From the NCBI RefSeq assembly GCF_028736215.1, contig NZ_CP117883.1, positions 7,316,001 through 7,380,000 on the forward strand: a stretch of DNA of 64,000 bases, written 5' to 3'. The DNA comes from Mucilaginibacter sp. KACC 22773 (GTDB lineage: Bacteria; Bacteroidota; Bacteroidia; Sphingobacteriales; Sphingobacteriaceae). Made by a program: the position numbers and the translations under genes. The notes below the pieces were generated by a model, which was not told the origin of the DNA, did not search any database, and saw nothing but the letters and a program-made list of their open reading frames with translations. This document shows positions 18,546-27,349 of this stretch, piece after piece; position 1 is the first letter of the stretch, and every line of letters starts with the position of its first letter.

Positions 18546-19394
18546 ATGAGAAAAATTTACCTATTGGTAGCTACCGTGCTATTGGCATGTTGTAGTTATA
18601 AAAGCTATGCCCAGGTGCCCCGCATTCCTGAGGCCAGTTCTACGCAAACCATTATCCAGGATTTTGGCCTGGGCAAAATAACTATTACCTACTCGCGCCC
18701 AAATGTTAAAGACCGTAAAATTTTTGGTGGCATCATCCCCTGGGGCGAAGTTTGGCGAACCGGTGCCAATGCCGCCACTGTAATTACTTTTTCTGAAAAG
18801 GTTTTGATTGAGGGCAATAGTGTGCCCGCAGGCAGTTATTCGCTTTTCAGTATCCCCGAAAAAAATGAGTGGACTATTATATTAAACAAGGTGGTTAAAC
18901 AGTGGGGCGCTTATAGCTATAAACAATCAGAAGATTTTTTACGCTTTACCGTGAAACCCATGCGGGTAAGCGAAAAACGCGAAACCTTTACTATGGCCTT
19001 TGCCAATTCGACCACCAAATCATCTGACCTGTACCTGGTTTGGGACCACACTTCGGTTATGATTCATTTACAAACAGATGATGACGCCAAAATAACCGCC
19101 AATATTGACGAGCTGATGAAAGGCGACCGGAAGCCTTACTATTTTAACGCCATCCAATATTACTACGAAAACAACAAAGATGTTGATAAAGCTTTAGGCT
19201 GGGTTTACGAGGCCGAAAAAATTGAGCCTAAAGGCCCCTGGTATAAACTATGGGAATCGCGATTGCTATTACGCAAAGGCGATAAAGCAGGCGCTATTGC
19301 CGCCGCCGAAGCGGGTATAGCCCTATCTAAAGCCAGTAAAGATGATGAATACGAACGTTTAAATAAAGAAGCTCTGGATCACGCGAAGGATTAA
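18546..19394 (+). CDS. Exported DUF2911 protein
   Basis: 282 residues with a signal peptide ending near YAQVPR. The DUF2911 domain spans about 35-170 (ITYSRPNVKDRKIFGG, PWGEVWRTGANAAT, AGSYSLFSIP). A C-terminal helical part (about 190-280) resembles two TPR-like hairpins. The family is common in the periplasm of Bacteroidota and its function is not established. A strong intrinsic terminator follows. Confidence 0.85.
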   Translation: MRKIYLLVATVLLACCSYKSYAQVPRIPEASSTQTIIQDFGLGKITITYSRPNVKDRKIFGGIIPWGEVWRTGANAATVITFSEKVLIEGNSVPAGSYSLFSIPEKNEWTIILNKVVKQWGAYSYKQSEDFLRFTVKPMRVSEKRETFTMAFANSTTKSSDLYLVWDHTSVMIHLQTDDDAKITANIDELMKGDRKPYYFNAIQYYYENNKDVDKALGWVYEAEKIEPKGPWYKLWESRLLLRKGDKAGAIAAAEAGIALSKASKDDEYERLNKEALDHAKD

Positions 19395-19396
19395 GA

Positions 19397-19427
19397 GCCT
19401 CACCCAACCCTCTCCAAAGGACGGCTT
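19397..19427 (+). repeat. Third copy of the GCCTCACCC repeat
   Basis: GCCTCACCCAACCCTCTCC followed by AAAGGACGGCTT, just after the DUF2911 stop. Same skeleton as the two copies at 2049-2158. A further palindrome (CCCCTCTCGAGAGGGG) lies about 65 bases on. Confidence 0.65.
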
Positions 19428-19441
19428 TAAATAGCACATAT

Positions 19442-19474
19442 AAAAGGCTTTTTGCTTGATGCAAAGAGCCTTTT
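19442..19474 (+). terminator. Intrinsic terminator after the DUF2911 gene
   Basis: AAAAGGCTTTTTGC (19442-19455), loop TTGAT, GCAAAGAGCCTTTT (19461-19474): 14 pairs with one G-U. It ends in a T run and its own A run makes it usable from both sides. Confidence 0.75.
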
Positions 19475-19550
19475 TCTATTCCCCTCTCGAGAGGGGGCGC
19501 GCCGGAATTGTGCGGCTGCAGGGGTGTGTTCCGCGTTCCAGGTAGCAGAT

Positions 19551-21257
19551 TTAGGTAGTCTCAGCAACAACCCTTTTTTCCCCAACCGCCCTATTCAACA
19601 CAAGTCCTAAAATCATTACCAGGAAACAACCAATCGGGTTAAGCCACAGGTAAGCCACAGTTTTGGTTAGGCCTAAATATATAATGGTAGCTTCGCTGAT
19701 GATAGCGGCAATAAATACAGCATTGCCGTTTATGCGTTTCATATAAAAGGCTACAACAAATACGCCCAGCACGGTACCATATATGTATGATCCCAACTGG
19801 TTTACCGCTTCGAGCAGGTTGCCCAGCTTGCTGGCATATAAAGCCATAATTACACAAACTACGCCCCAAAATACCGTTGCCAGGCGCGAAGCGTTCAGGT
19901 AGTTTCGGTCAGATGCGTCCTTGTTTATTGTGCGTTTATAAATGTCAACCACCGTGGTAGATGCCAGCGAGTTTAATGCGCTGGCGGTAGAGCCCATAGA
20001 AGCCAGGAATATAATGGCTATTAACAAACCCACCAATCCGCGCGGCAGGTATTGCTTTACAAAGGTAAGAAACACGTAGTTGGTATCATTATCGTCGGCG
20101 CCGGCGTTGCTTTTCTTCATCACGTCAATGGCTTGCTTCCTGATGTCTTTGGCTTGTTTGTCGGCATTTTTAAGGGCCGCCTGGGCCTGGTTTACCCGGT
20201 TGGCATCTTTACTGTCAAAAGCCTTAATCAGGTCGTTGGTTTTGGCTTTTCGCTGTTCAAAGGCCTCGGTATATTGCTGATCGAGCTGGTTGTATGCCGC
20301 CGCGTAGCTGCCTTTACGCACATTATCCACCTCGTAATTGTTAAAAAACATGGGCGGCCGGTTAAACTGGTAAAAAGCAAAAACCAGCACGCCAATCAGC
20401 AGGATCAAAAACTGCATCGGGATTTTGATCAACCCGTTCATAATCAACCCCAGGCGGCTTTGCCCAATAGAACTACCTGTAAGGTAGCGGCCAACCTGGC
20501 TTTGGTCGGTACCAAAGTATGATAGTTGTAAAAAGAAGCCCCCTATAAGTCCGCTCCAAACGTTGTAGCGGTTATCCCAATCAAACTTCCAGTCAATAAC
20601 GTTCATGCGGCCAAGTTTGCCCGCCATTTTCAGGGCGTGCGTAAAGCCAACGCCTTGTGGCAGCAGGCTAACTACCAAGATTCCGGCTAAAAACATGCCC
20701 GCGAAAATGATACTCATCTGCAGTAGCTGGGTATATGATACCGCTTTACTGCCGCCGTAAACCGTGTAAAATATCACCAGGCCACCTATAAACAGTGTGG
20801 TATAAACGGTATTGATGTTTAATATGGTTGATAATATAATAGCCGGCGCGTAAATAGCCACCCCGGTTGATAAACTCCTCAATACCAAAAACAAGAACGA
20901 TGTTAGCGCCCTTGTCTTCAAATCAAAACGCTGTTCCAGGAATTCATAAGCCGTATAAACCTTCAGCCGGCTAAACATGGGCACAAACGTAACGCAGAGC
21001 ACGATCATGGCCAGCGGTAGCCCAAAATAGAACTGTACAAAGCGCATTCCATCAGAGTAGGCCTGGCCGGGAGCCGAAAGAAAGGTGATGGCGCTGGCCT
21101 GCGTGGCCATAACCGAAAAACCAACATGATACCAGGGCAACGAGCGGTTGCCCATTAAAAACTGGTCGATATTTTTATTATTACCGCTTTTCCAGATGCC
21201 GTAGGCAACTATGCCAAAAAGAGTAAGGGCTAAAACAATCCAGTCGGGTAAGCTCAT
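19551..21257 (-). CDS. Sodium:solute symporter (SSS family)
   Basis: 568 residues and about 13 membrane helices. SSS features include the N-terminal VGFSVMATQASAITFLSAPG region (sodium and substrate site), YTAYEFLEQRF and GGFFLQLSYFGTDQSQVGRYL in part. A charged helical loop of about 80 residues (about 320-400, with repeated KAKTNDLIKAFDSKDA-type heptads) is inserted in the middle, as in many Bacteroidota members. The substrate cannot be told (sialic acid, sugars and carboxylates are all possible). Last gene of an operon with two tiny membrane proteins; its ATG overlaps the stop of the 48-residue protein (ATGA). Confidence 0.88.
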   Translation of the reverse strand: MSLPDWIVLALTLFGIVAYGIWKSGNNKNIDQFLMGNRSLPWYHVGFSVMATQASAITFLSAPGQAYSDGMRFVQFYFGLPLAMIVLCVTFVPMFSRLKVYTAYEFLEQRFDLKTRALTSFLFLVLRSLSTGVAIYAPAIILSTILNINTVYTTLFIGGLVIFYTVYGGSKAVSYTQLLQMSIIFAGMFLAGILVVSLLPQGVGFTHALKMAGKLGRMNVIDWKFDWDNRYNVWSGLIGGFFLQLSYFGTDQSQVGRYLTGSSIGQSRLGLIMNGLIKIPMQFLILLIGVLVFAFYQFNRPPMFFNNYEVDNVRKGSYAAAYNQLDQQYTEAFEQRKAKTNDLIKAFDSKDANRVNQAQAALKNADKQAKDIRKQAIDVMKKSNAGADDNDTNYVFLTFVKQYLPRGLVGLLIAIIFLASMGSTASALNSLASTTVVDIYKRTINKDASDRNYLNASRLATVFWGVVCVIMALYASKLGNLLEAVNQLGSYIYGTVLGVFVVAFYMKRINGNAVFIAAIISEATIIYLGLTKTVAYLWLNPIGCFLVMILGLVLNRAVGEKRVVAETT

Positions 21258-21400
21258 TCAAAATATTTTGTAATGAGCCAAAATACAAAAACTAAAAAAA
21301 CCAGCCATGCGGCTACGATGCCGTAAAACTGGTTCCAATTACTTATAAACGATGGTAAATCCGGATCAGATTTTTTCGCCACGGCCCCTAACCAAAACAT
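21254..21400 (-). CDS. 48-residue single-span membrane protein upstream of the symporter
   Basis: The frame starts at ATG 21400 (MFWLGAVAKKSDPDLP) and ends with TGA overlapping the symporter start. It has one strongly hydrophobic helix (about 27-43, VAAWLVFLVFVFWLI) and no other motif. It overlaps the upstream small gene by 35 bases in another frame. The exact overlaps on both sides and the clean membrane helix argue that it is real. It may be an accessory subunit of the transporter (inference). Confidence 0.6.
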   Translation of the reverse strand: MFWLGAVAKKSDPDLPSFISNWNQFYGIVAAWLVFLVFVFWLITKYFE

Positions 21401-21557
21401 TCAGGAAGAAAGCAGCAGTTAATAAACCCAATACCCCACCTACAACAATCCAGGTAAAACCTTTTTCAATTATTGCCCCAACAAACGCGCCCGATACCAG
21501 CGCTACCAGGTAGTATATATAATCCAGATTGTCTTTAACTTCTTCTTGGTGTTTCAT
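21366..21557 (-). CDS. 63-residue two-span membrane protein, first gene of the symporter operon
   Basis: MKHQEEVKDNLDYIYYLVAL... has two hydrophobic helices (about 12-30 and 35-54) joined by a short loop with EKGFT, and ends VRGRGEKI. The ATG at 21557 was chosen over a TTG at 21581, because the TTG lies inside the TATTTTTG promoter box. No family recognised. Its coding end overlaps the 48-residue gene, suggesting a three-gene operon with the symporter. Confidence 0.6.
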   Translation of the reverse strand: MKHQEEVKDNLDYIYYLVALVSGAFVGAIIEKGFTWIVVGGVLGLLTAAFFLNVLVRGRGEKI

Positions 21558-21578
21558 ATTTGCTTTGATATAACCCCA

Positions 21579-21586
21579 CAAAAATA
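21579..21586 (-). promoter_or_regulatory. -7 box of the symporter operon
   Basis: TATTTTTG on the minus strand is a full match to TAnnTTTG. A TTG lies 20 bases upstream at the -33 position. The leader is about 15 bases. Confidence 0.5.
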
Positions 21587-21890
21587 GGTGATTAATTGAA
21601 TTTTAGCAACAGTTTATTTTGATATACATTAAGGCGTTAAAGCAAGGTGTAAAAAAGATTAATCTATTGGTTTATCCGCGCTTTGAATAATAAAACTTTC
21701 TTATTGATAACTTCGCCCGTTATTATCTGTAAATGCGACGCCCGCAGAGATAGGCTAAGGCACGACAACTTACAAAGGCTATATTGATAGATAAAACTGC
21801 CATTGGCTCTGTTTACATTTTTACAACCAAAATACTATCATTACTTAAAACATCCGAAACAATTTTGGGATTGATTTATTTGCAATAATT
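21582..21890. other. Divergent intergenic region, symporter operon / deacetylase-like gene
   Basis: About 310 AT-rich bases. Besides the minus-strand promoter there is a possible plus-strand pair, TTTG (21682-21685) and TAACTTCG (21708-21715), 22 bases apart. It would give a leader of about 170 bases for the next gene. Nothing else recognised. Confidence 0.4.
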
Positions 21891-22889
21891 ATGAAACTAT
21901 TTATCCGGTCACTGCTGTTTGTTTTATTATCAGTAACGGTACCATTAACCTTATTTGCGCAGGCCAATTATCGCACCATAGCAAACTATAAAGTTTTTTA
22001 CGGCTGGGCGCACCGCTTTCCACAGGATTGGATGATTATCCGGTCATTTGAAAACGAGGGAAAAAACTATTACCTGTTGGTAAATCCACAAACGTTGGAG
22101 ACTAAAATTGAAGAACCCAATTTTTACCAGGTAAAGCCAATGAGCATACATGACGCGCGCTCATTTTTTAATAACACGCCATATATAAAGGCTTTGCGCA
22201 AGGCCGAAAAACAATCGGTAACCATTCAGGACGCAGGAATTGAAAGCGGCATTCCCAAAGAGAAAGGAATTAGTTTAACGGCTGATCTTTGCCCCTCTCA
22301 CCGGGCATTGGATAAGCGCATTTTTACAGATATTTTTAACGGGTTCAACAAGGTGGAGCGGCCGGTACCGGTTGCTTTATCAATAACCGGTATCTGGATG
22401 CGCCAGCATCCGCAGGATTTGGAATGGCTTAAGCAAATGCAGGCCAAACATGAAATTTATATCACCTGGATAAACCACTCCTTTAACCATCGTGTAAGCC
22501 TGAAAGCGCCCCTTAAAGAAAATTTTTTATTGGAACCCGGCACCGATATCAGCTACGAAGTGCTGGAAACAGAAAAGGACATGCTCAAAAATGGACTGCT
22601 GCCATCAGCGTTTTTCCGGTTCCCTGGCCTGGTGTCTGATCAGCAATTGGTATACAAAATAACCGGTTTTGGGTTGATTCCTGTTGGTACGGATGCCTGG
22701 CTGGCCAAAGGACAGCAACCGCAGGCCGGCAGTATTGTACTTATACATGGTAACGGCAATGAACCAACCGGGGTAAATGATTTTATAAAGTTGCTGCAAT
22801 TAAAAAGTCGTGCCATTGCTAACAAACAATGGCTGCTTTATGATCTTCGCGAGAGTGTGGATGAGGAATTTGAGGACACTCAAAAATAG
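21891..22889 (+). CDS. Exported polysaccharide deacetylase-like protein
   Basis: 332 residues with a signal peptide (cleaved near LFAQAN). The central and C-terminal part resembles the NodB/polysaccharide deacetylase fold: LTADLCPSHRALD (about 125-137) in place of the usual TFDDG, ITWINHSFNHRV (about 187-198) matching the HSxxH zinc motif, and FRFPGLVSD (about 242-250) matching motif 3. It ends with IVLIHGNGNEP. The metal ligands look largely kept. Substrate unknown; it could act on cell-wall or exported polysaccharide. Stands alone. Confidence 0.7.
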   Translation: MKLFIRSLLFVLLSVTVPLTLFAQANYRTIANYKVFYGWAHRFPQDWMIIRSFENEGKNYYLLVNPQTLETKIEEPNFYQVKPMSIHDARSFFNNTPYIKALRKAEKQSVTIQDAGIESGIPKEKGISLTADLCPSHRALDKRIFTDIFNGFNKVERPVPVALSITGIWMRQHPQDLEWLKQMQAKHEIYITWINHSFNHRVSLKAPLKENFLLEPGTDISYEVLETEKDMLKNGLLPSAFFRFPGLVSDQQLVYKITGFGLIPVGTDAWLAKGQQPQAGSIVLIHGNGNEPTGVNDFIKLLQLKSRAIANKQWLLYDLRESVDEEFEDTQK

Positions 22890-22941
22890 CTTGTCGGTTC
22901 GTCTGGATCTGGTCATACTCGATGGGCAATGTGGGAATGCC

Positions 22942-23165
22942 CGCTGCCGCAAGACTTCAGCCTTGTGGCCCACATGCTAAGTTTACGCCATGCCTTTAGG
23001 AAAATCAACAATGTTTGTTGTTAACCTTAAGTTCTTATATTACTCTTTTGCTCTGTTTAAAAATACAAAATCCCGGATGCTCGTTTCTTCCGGGATTTGC
23101 ATATTCATTACTTAGCATGGCATTTACCTATCAGCGGGCCACAAGGCTGGAGCCTTGCGGCAGCG
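22942..23165. repeat. REP-like inverted doublet (REPIN/MITE-like element)
   Basis: The 30-base arm at 22942-22971 (CGCTGCCGCAAG ... GCCTTGTGGCCC) is repeated inverted at 23136-23165 with 28 of 30 bases matching. Each arm carries a small palindrome (in arm 2 CAAGGCTGGAGCCTTG). A second inner inverted pair, ATGCTAAGT (22974-22982) and ACTTAGCAT (23110-23118), adds to the symmetry. No transposase is nearby. Confidence 0.75.
23068..23098. terminator. Perfect hairpin, possible bidirectional terminator
   Basis: AAATCCCGGA (23068-23077) and TCCGGGATTT (23089-23098), ten perfect pairs around an 11-base loop. It sits in the centre of the inverted doublet. No long T run. Confidence 0.45.
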
Positions 23166-23500
23166 AAAGGGGGAATTATATCAGTTAATTCGGGCAGGTT
23201 TTTAAACTCAGTTATATATTCTTAGAATGATTTTTACATGAGTAGATGTTTTTTTTCGTATAATGTGTTTCAAGTTTAACAAAGATTATGAAATAGTGCA
23301 ACCAACTTTCATTAAAATTTTGGTAAGCACAGGAGGCTCGCACATATATTACTTTGCATGTCGATGACGGCGAAAATTATTGGGGCAGCAGAAAAACGCC
23401 TGGGCGGGCCGGGGAATTTCAAAAGCGATTCCCTCTCCTGCATATTTTTTGCCGTATGTTTAAATAATACCTGTTAATTTTATTGCACTAATAACAACAC

Positions 23501-25177
23501 ATGGCATTAACGCTTAAAAACTACGCAACCACGGTACCGGCAGAGCTACTACAGCAGGCGAAGAAAAATACAGTACGCGAATGTGATGAAACAGAAAAAG
23601 GTCACTTTGTAGCCTATGTGGATGACGGGGGCGACAGTTTTGATGTTTCGGTAACATTAAAGGCAGGCAACGAAATTACCCGGCACACCTGCGAATGCAA
23701 AAGCACGGCGGGTTTTTGCAGGCACAAGGCGGCTTTAATAACGCACATTGCCAACGGAAAAAAAGCAAAAGAGGTTGTTGTTAAGGTTGGTAAAAAGCAA
23801 AGCAAGGCAGAAGAGCTGCTGATTAACGCCGAACCCGATAGGCTGAAAGACTGGGTAAGGAGTGTTATTGCCAAAAACAAGGACCTGGAACTTTCGTTTG
23901 TGCATTATTTTTCGGTTAAAGAGCAGCCAACGCAAGCCGAGGTACAGAAAATAGTTAACGACGCGGTGAAGGCTGTTGTCGGTGGCAAAAGAACGATAGA
24001 TGCGACACAATTAAAAAAGCTTGTTGAGCTTTGGGCTGACATGCTAACCCCGGTAGTGGAGCACTACCAGGACAACGTTACTGATGAAAAATCGTTCCTG
24101 AACTTTCACGCCTTATTGGAGGGCTGTATCGATTTCGGGTTTAAGGTTGAGTCGGGCAGTAATAAAATCTCCAAATTTATTGAGGAATGTTTACTAAGGT
24201 CTGTGGAGCCTGTTACCATGCTACAGGTTGAAGAAACCTGGGATAAAGCGGTTGGCTTTTTCATAAATCACGTCCCGGATGGCGTAAATAGGGTCAGGAT
24301 GCATTACCTGGTGCACCTGCAAAATATCATGAAACTAAGCAGCCGGGAGCGGCAATTAAAGATAATTGATTGGCTGGCCCGGCAATTTGAAAAATGCACC
24401 CCGGATACACTGATGAATGGCACCTTGTATAGCAAGTTTATTTTTGCGATGGTAAATGAGCATGACCTGTTTGCCAGGTATGGCCGTATGTTTAAACCAA
24501 TCCGTTTTGATAATGAATATAACCGGGAGCTTCTGGAGTTGTTAATTGAACACAAGGAGTTAACACTGGCAAAAGAATACTGCCTTGAACAAATTAAATA
24601 CAATTTCAGGGACGAATACAACGTACTATACTGGACTTTTTTAAGAGAGTTGTATTTAATTGAAAATGACGAGGAAAATTTGGCTAAAATATTGGCATTG
24701 CTTTTCCCTTTTTCGTTCAACTTTGATGATTATTTGTTCATTTCGAAAAGGCTGCCCGAAGAAGAACGAAAAAAATGGCGCACCAAAATGTTAACCAGGG
24801 CGCGGAGCATATCGGCTCCCTATAAAAAAAACGCGATGGTATTTTATTTTAAGCTGGCTGATGCCGATAAAGCATACCGTAAAATGATTGACTATATTGA
24901 GCACGACACGCCATACAACTTCATATTAGAATACTTTGAACCAATGGCGCTTACCGACAAAAACCGGCTCATGGAGGCTATAATCCGTAAACATGACGAT
25001 TCTGGCTGGGGCAAAAAGAGCGAAAAAGATACAGGCTACTTCCCTGAATTGTATCAGCTGATTTCAAAGCATTACACAGCAGACTATTTAAAAATGGTGA
25101 TTAAAAACTCCGAGAAGTCGCGATATTTTATACCTAATAAGCTAATAAGTTATATTAAAGAGCAGGTATACTCATAG
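23501..25177 (+). CDS. SWIM zinc-finger protein
   Basis: 558 residues. A SWIM-type zinc motif lies near the N-terminus: C64-x-C66-x6-C73-x-H75 (RHTCECK ... FCRHKA). The rest is helical with many charged residues (about 100-558) and no known catalytic motif. SWIM proteins bind DNA or protein partners, often with SNF2 helicases; none is encoded nearby. The function is therefore open. Confidence 0.8.
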   Translation: MALTLKNYATTVPAELLQQAKKNTVRECDETEKGHFVAYVDDGGDSFDVSVTLKAGNEITRHTCECKSTAGFCRHKAALITHIANGKKAKEVVVKVGKKQSKAEELLINAEPDRLKDWVRSVIAKNKDLELSFVHYFSVKEQPTQAEVQKIVNDAVKAVVGGKRTIDATQLKKLVELWADMLTPVVEHYQDNVTDEKSFLNFHALLEGCIDFGFKVESGSNKISKFIEECLLRSVEPVTMLQVEETWDKAVGFFINHVPDGVNRVRMHYLVHLQNIMKLSSRERQLKIIDWLARQFEKCTPDTLMNGTLYSKFIFAMVNEHDLFARYGRMFKPIRFDNEYNRELLELLIEHKELTLAKEYCLEQIKYNFRDEYNVLYWTFLRELYLIENDEENLAKILALLFPFSFNFDDYLFISKRLPEEERKKWRTKMLTRARSISAPYKKNAMVFYFKLADADKAYRKMIDYIEHDTPYNFILEYFEPMALTDKNRLMEAIIRKHDDSGWGKKSEKDTGYFPELYQLISKHYTADYLKMVIKNSEKSRYFIPNKLISYIKEQVYS

Positions 25178-25303
25178 TTGATGGGGGAGCACCCGCGTTT
25201 TGTAAAGCAGGTGTTCGGGATATTGATATTGCCGGGCCGATGTTACTTCTGTATTTCATATAGATCATTGTAGAAATACTTTGCGCCTTAAAGGTACAAG
25301 CGC

Positions 25304-26620
25304 CTAAAACGTTTTAAAACTATTGGTTTTGGCATCCTGCTTGGTATTCAATGAATAAAACAAACTCAAAACGTTAATAAGTTGATTGCCGTTTTTTATG
25401 TTGAACAATTGGTCGTTTTTAAAGTTTTTACCTACCGAATAAGATGCTGCAATTTGATCTGTGATTTTGTAGGTAAGTTCAAACCCATATTTATTGTCCC
25501 ATGCTTTTTTGGCCGCGGTATACGTTACCCCATTCACCACCAGTTGGGGCAGGTTGTTTGAACTTCGCCGCAACACTCCCCATAATGAGACGGTAAATTT
25601 TTGCAGGGCATCTGTCGCATAGTTGACCCTGAAAATCCCATCGAAATTATTGGCTGCACTTACAGAATCGGTTTTAAACGTGCGGACGTAACGCAAGGCT
25701 GCCGTACCGTCAAGGTGCCAGCTTTTAACAATATCGAAAGAATAATCTGACCATATAGCCACGTTTGAGTATCTTGAATAATTGAATTTATTGGTAGGGA
25801 ATGCAATTGACAAAGCGCCGCTTACCTCCCAGTTGCTGGATTGCCGCAGGGCAGATGTTATGGAGTCTGTAGCTGCTTTGCCTATGGGTTTGTTCACTAT
25901 GGTAAAATAAGCTGCCAGTACTTTACCAATATCCGCTTTTTTTGATGCCAGGCTTTGGCCGCTCATGCCCTTGAGTGATTGTTGCAAAGTGTCTGACATG
26001 ATTTTCAGTATTTGCGGCGCTTGGGTTTTCCATATTCCCGGCGGTGGTGTTTTTAAGCTGTCCAGGATGTTGTTCAGCAGGTCATCAACCGTTGCGGCCT
26101 TATTTGTAAGGATATAGAAAGTGAAATCATTTTGAAATGCCAGCAAGTTATTTTGAATGGCAGAAAGGTAAGCTTTCAATTCTGCCTGTACCTTATTCCT
26201 CTTTTTTAGTCCTGTGAGTATGGGTATCCGAAAACCAAACCCCATGCTTTGTGCCGAATCCTTACCGTAAGGCGCTTTTGCCGAGGCGAAGGACACCGAA
26301 AGGTTACGAAGGCTGAATCCGCTCTGATTAAGATAATCTTTATAGGTAAATTTAGGGTGATTGGAAAGCCAGTATGGCTTAAATTCCAATGCAAAATTTT
26401 TGAGCAAACCAGTGGAGCCATCACCAGAACTTAAACTTTGGTAGGCAGCAGCCTGGAGCGCGCTCCAGGTATTAGGTTTTGAAATTTCGGTGGGGTTTGT
26501 ACCCAAAATGGTAAATGCCGGTGCCGACGAGGGTACTATAGACGAAACATCCTGCTCCTGGGCAAACAACCGGCCGAAGACAAATATTAAAACAAAAAGT
26601 ACTAAAATTTTTCGTTTCAT
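25304..26620 (-). CDS. Exported protein, probable outer-membrane beta-barrel
   Basis: 438 residues with a signal peptide ending FGRLFAQ. Strands with alternating hydrophobic residues and aromatic girdles (NFALEFKPYWL, SMGFGFRIPIL, WEVSGALSIAFP, GFELTYKITDQIAASYSVGK in part) suggest a barrel of the outer membrane. No family recognised. Its ATG overlaps the stop of the upstream 127-residue gene (ATGA). Confidence 0.6.
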   Translation of the reverse strand: MKRKILVLFVLIFVFGRLFAQEQDVSSIVPSSAPAFTILGTNPTEISKPNTWSALQAAAYQSLSSGDGSTGLLKNFALEFKPYWLSNHPKFTYKDYLNQSGFSLRNLSVSFASAKAPYGKDSAQSMGFGFRIPILTGLKKRNKVQAELKAYLSAIQNNLLAFQNDFTFYILTNKAATVDDLLNNILDSLKTPPPGIWKTQAPQILKIMSDTLQQSLKGMSGQSLASKKADIGKVLAAYFTIVNKPIGKAATDSITSALRQSSNWEVSGALSIAFPTNKFNYSRYSNVAIWSDYSFDIVKSWHLDGTAALRYVRTFKTDSVSAANNFDGIFRVNYATDALQKFTVSLWGVLRRSSNNLPQLVVNGVTYTAAKKAWDNKYGFELTYKITDQIAASYSVGKNFKNDQLFNIKNGNQLINVLSLFYSLNTKQDAKTNSFKTF

Positions 26621-27000
26621 GCTTCTGAAAATGTAAGGGTTGTATCAAAAATCAGGCTTTCATTGGCACCCGGCACAGCTACAGAATCGCCTGCTTTCAT
26701 ATCGTCTGTAAGGTCATCCGTTGTACCAAGTGTTTTATCGGTAACATAATAGGTGATTATCACAGAATCGGTATCGGGGTTAATTTCCAGTACGTTTGAA
26801 ATGACATCGACGCTTTTATCTTTAATATCGCTGCCTTTGCCGATAACAGCGTTAAATACCTCGGGTTTATAAATCTGGCCTTCAAAATTTTTAAATGTTG
26901 TTGCGCCTGCCTGCCCGTTACCTATCAATACGTGCAGGTAATAATTGGAATCAATAGCTATCGTGATATCAATCTCTTTAGGAATGTAGTTGGATGCCAT
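26617..27000 (-). CDS. Uncharacterised small beta-rich protein coupled to an outer-membrane protein
   Basis: 127 residues from the ATG at 27000 (MASNYIPKEIDITIAIDSNYYLHVLIG); the frame opens nine codons earlier but those residues look non-coding. There is no signal peptide. The sequence is acidic and beta-rich, ending TLTFSEA. Coupled by ATGA to the barrel-like protein downstream, so both probably work together. I do not recognise a family. Confidence 0.55.
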   Translation of the reverse strand: MASNYIPKEIDITIAIDSNYYLHVLIGNGQAGATTFKNFEGQIYKPEVFNAVIGKGSDIKDKSVDVISNVLEINPDTDSVIITYYVTDKTLGTTDDLTDDMKAGDSVAVPGANESLIFDTTLTFSEA

Positions 27001-27349
27001 AACGATAAGAGTTTTAAGTTGTACCAATGTAGCAAATATTCCCTTAAGAAGTAAAAAAAGTTTTATTCCATCACTTTGTTGGTGTTTTCATCGCCGATAA
27101 AAATGGGCTTATTTCACCCGCGCTAAAGGACCTAAAAATGGGCATGGCAATGTTCGGATTTTTCAAAAAAAATGCTGTTCGGGTAACCTATGGCCCGTAC
27201 ACCTTTAAATAACTAAGTGGCTGATTATCAACAGGTGTTTATTTAGATTCAAAACCAAGCCTAATATTTAACATTCTGAATATCAATCAATTAAGCGTTA
27301 TGGTATTTCAATAAACACTAAAGGGGTGTCAAAACCGAACATGTGGTTA
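27001..27349. other. Intergenic region, nothing recognised
   Basis: About 350 bases between two minus-strand units. AT-rich; must hold the promoter of the small protein gene. I see no hairpin, repeat or coding frame I can support. Confidence 0.5.

Larger units (their letters stand above)
22890..23500. other. Gene-free region holding a nested inverted-repeat element
   Basis: About 610 bases between two plus-strand genes. It contains the REP-like inverted pair (22942-23165) with a central hairpin (23068-23098), annotated separately. The 130 bases before the next gene carry a TACTTTGC box near 23349-23356 that may be the SWIM gene promoter. Confidence 0.55.

Noticed and set aside
23358..23477. 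Possible 39-residue frame (MSMTAKIIGAAEKRLG...) after a TACTTTGC box upstream of the SWIM gene
   Set aside because: Only the open frame and one box support it; the region reads better as the SWIM gene leader. Left out without conservation data.
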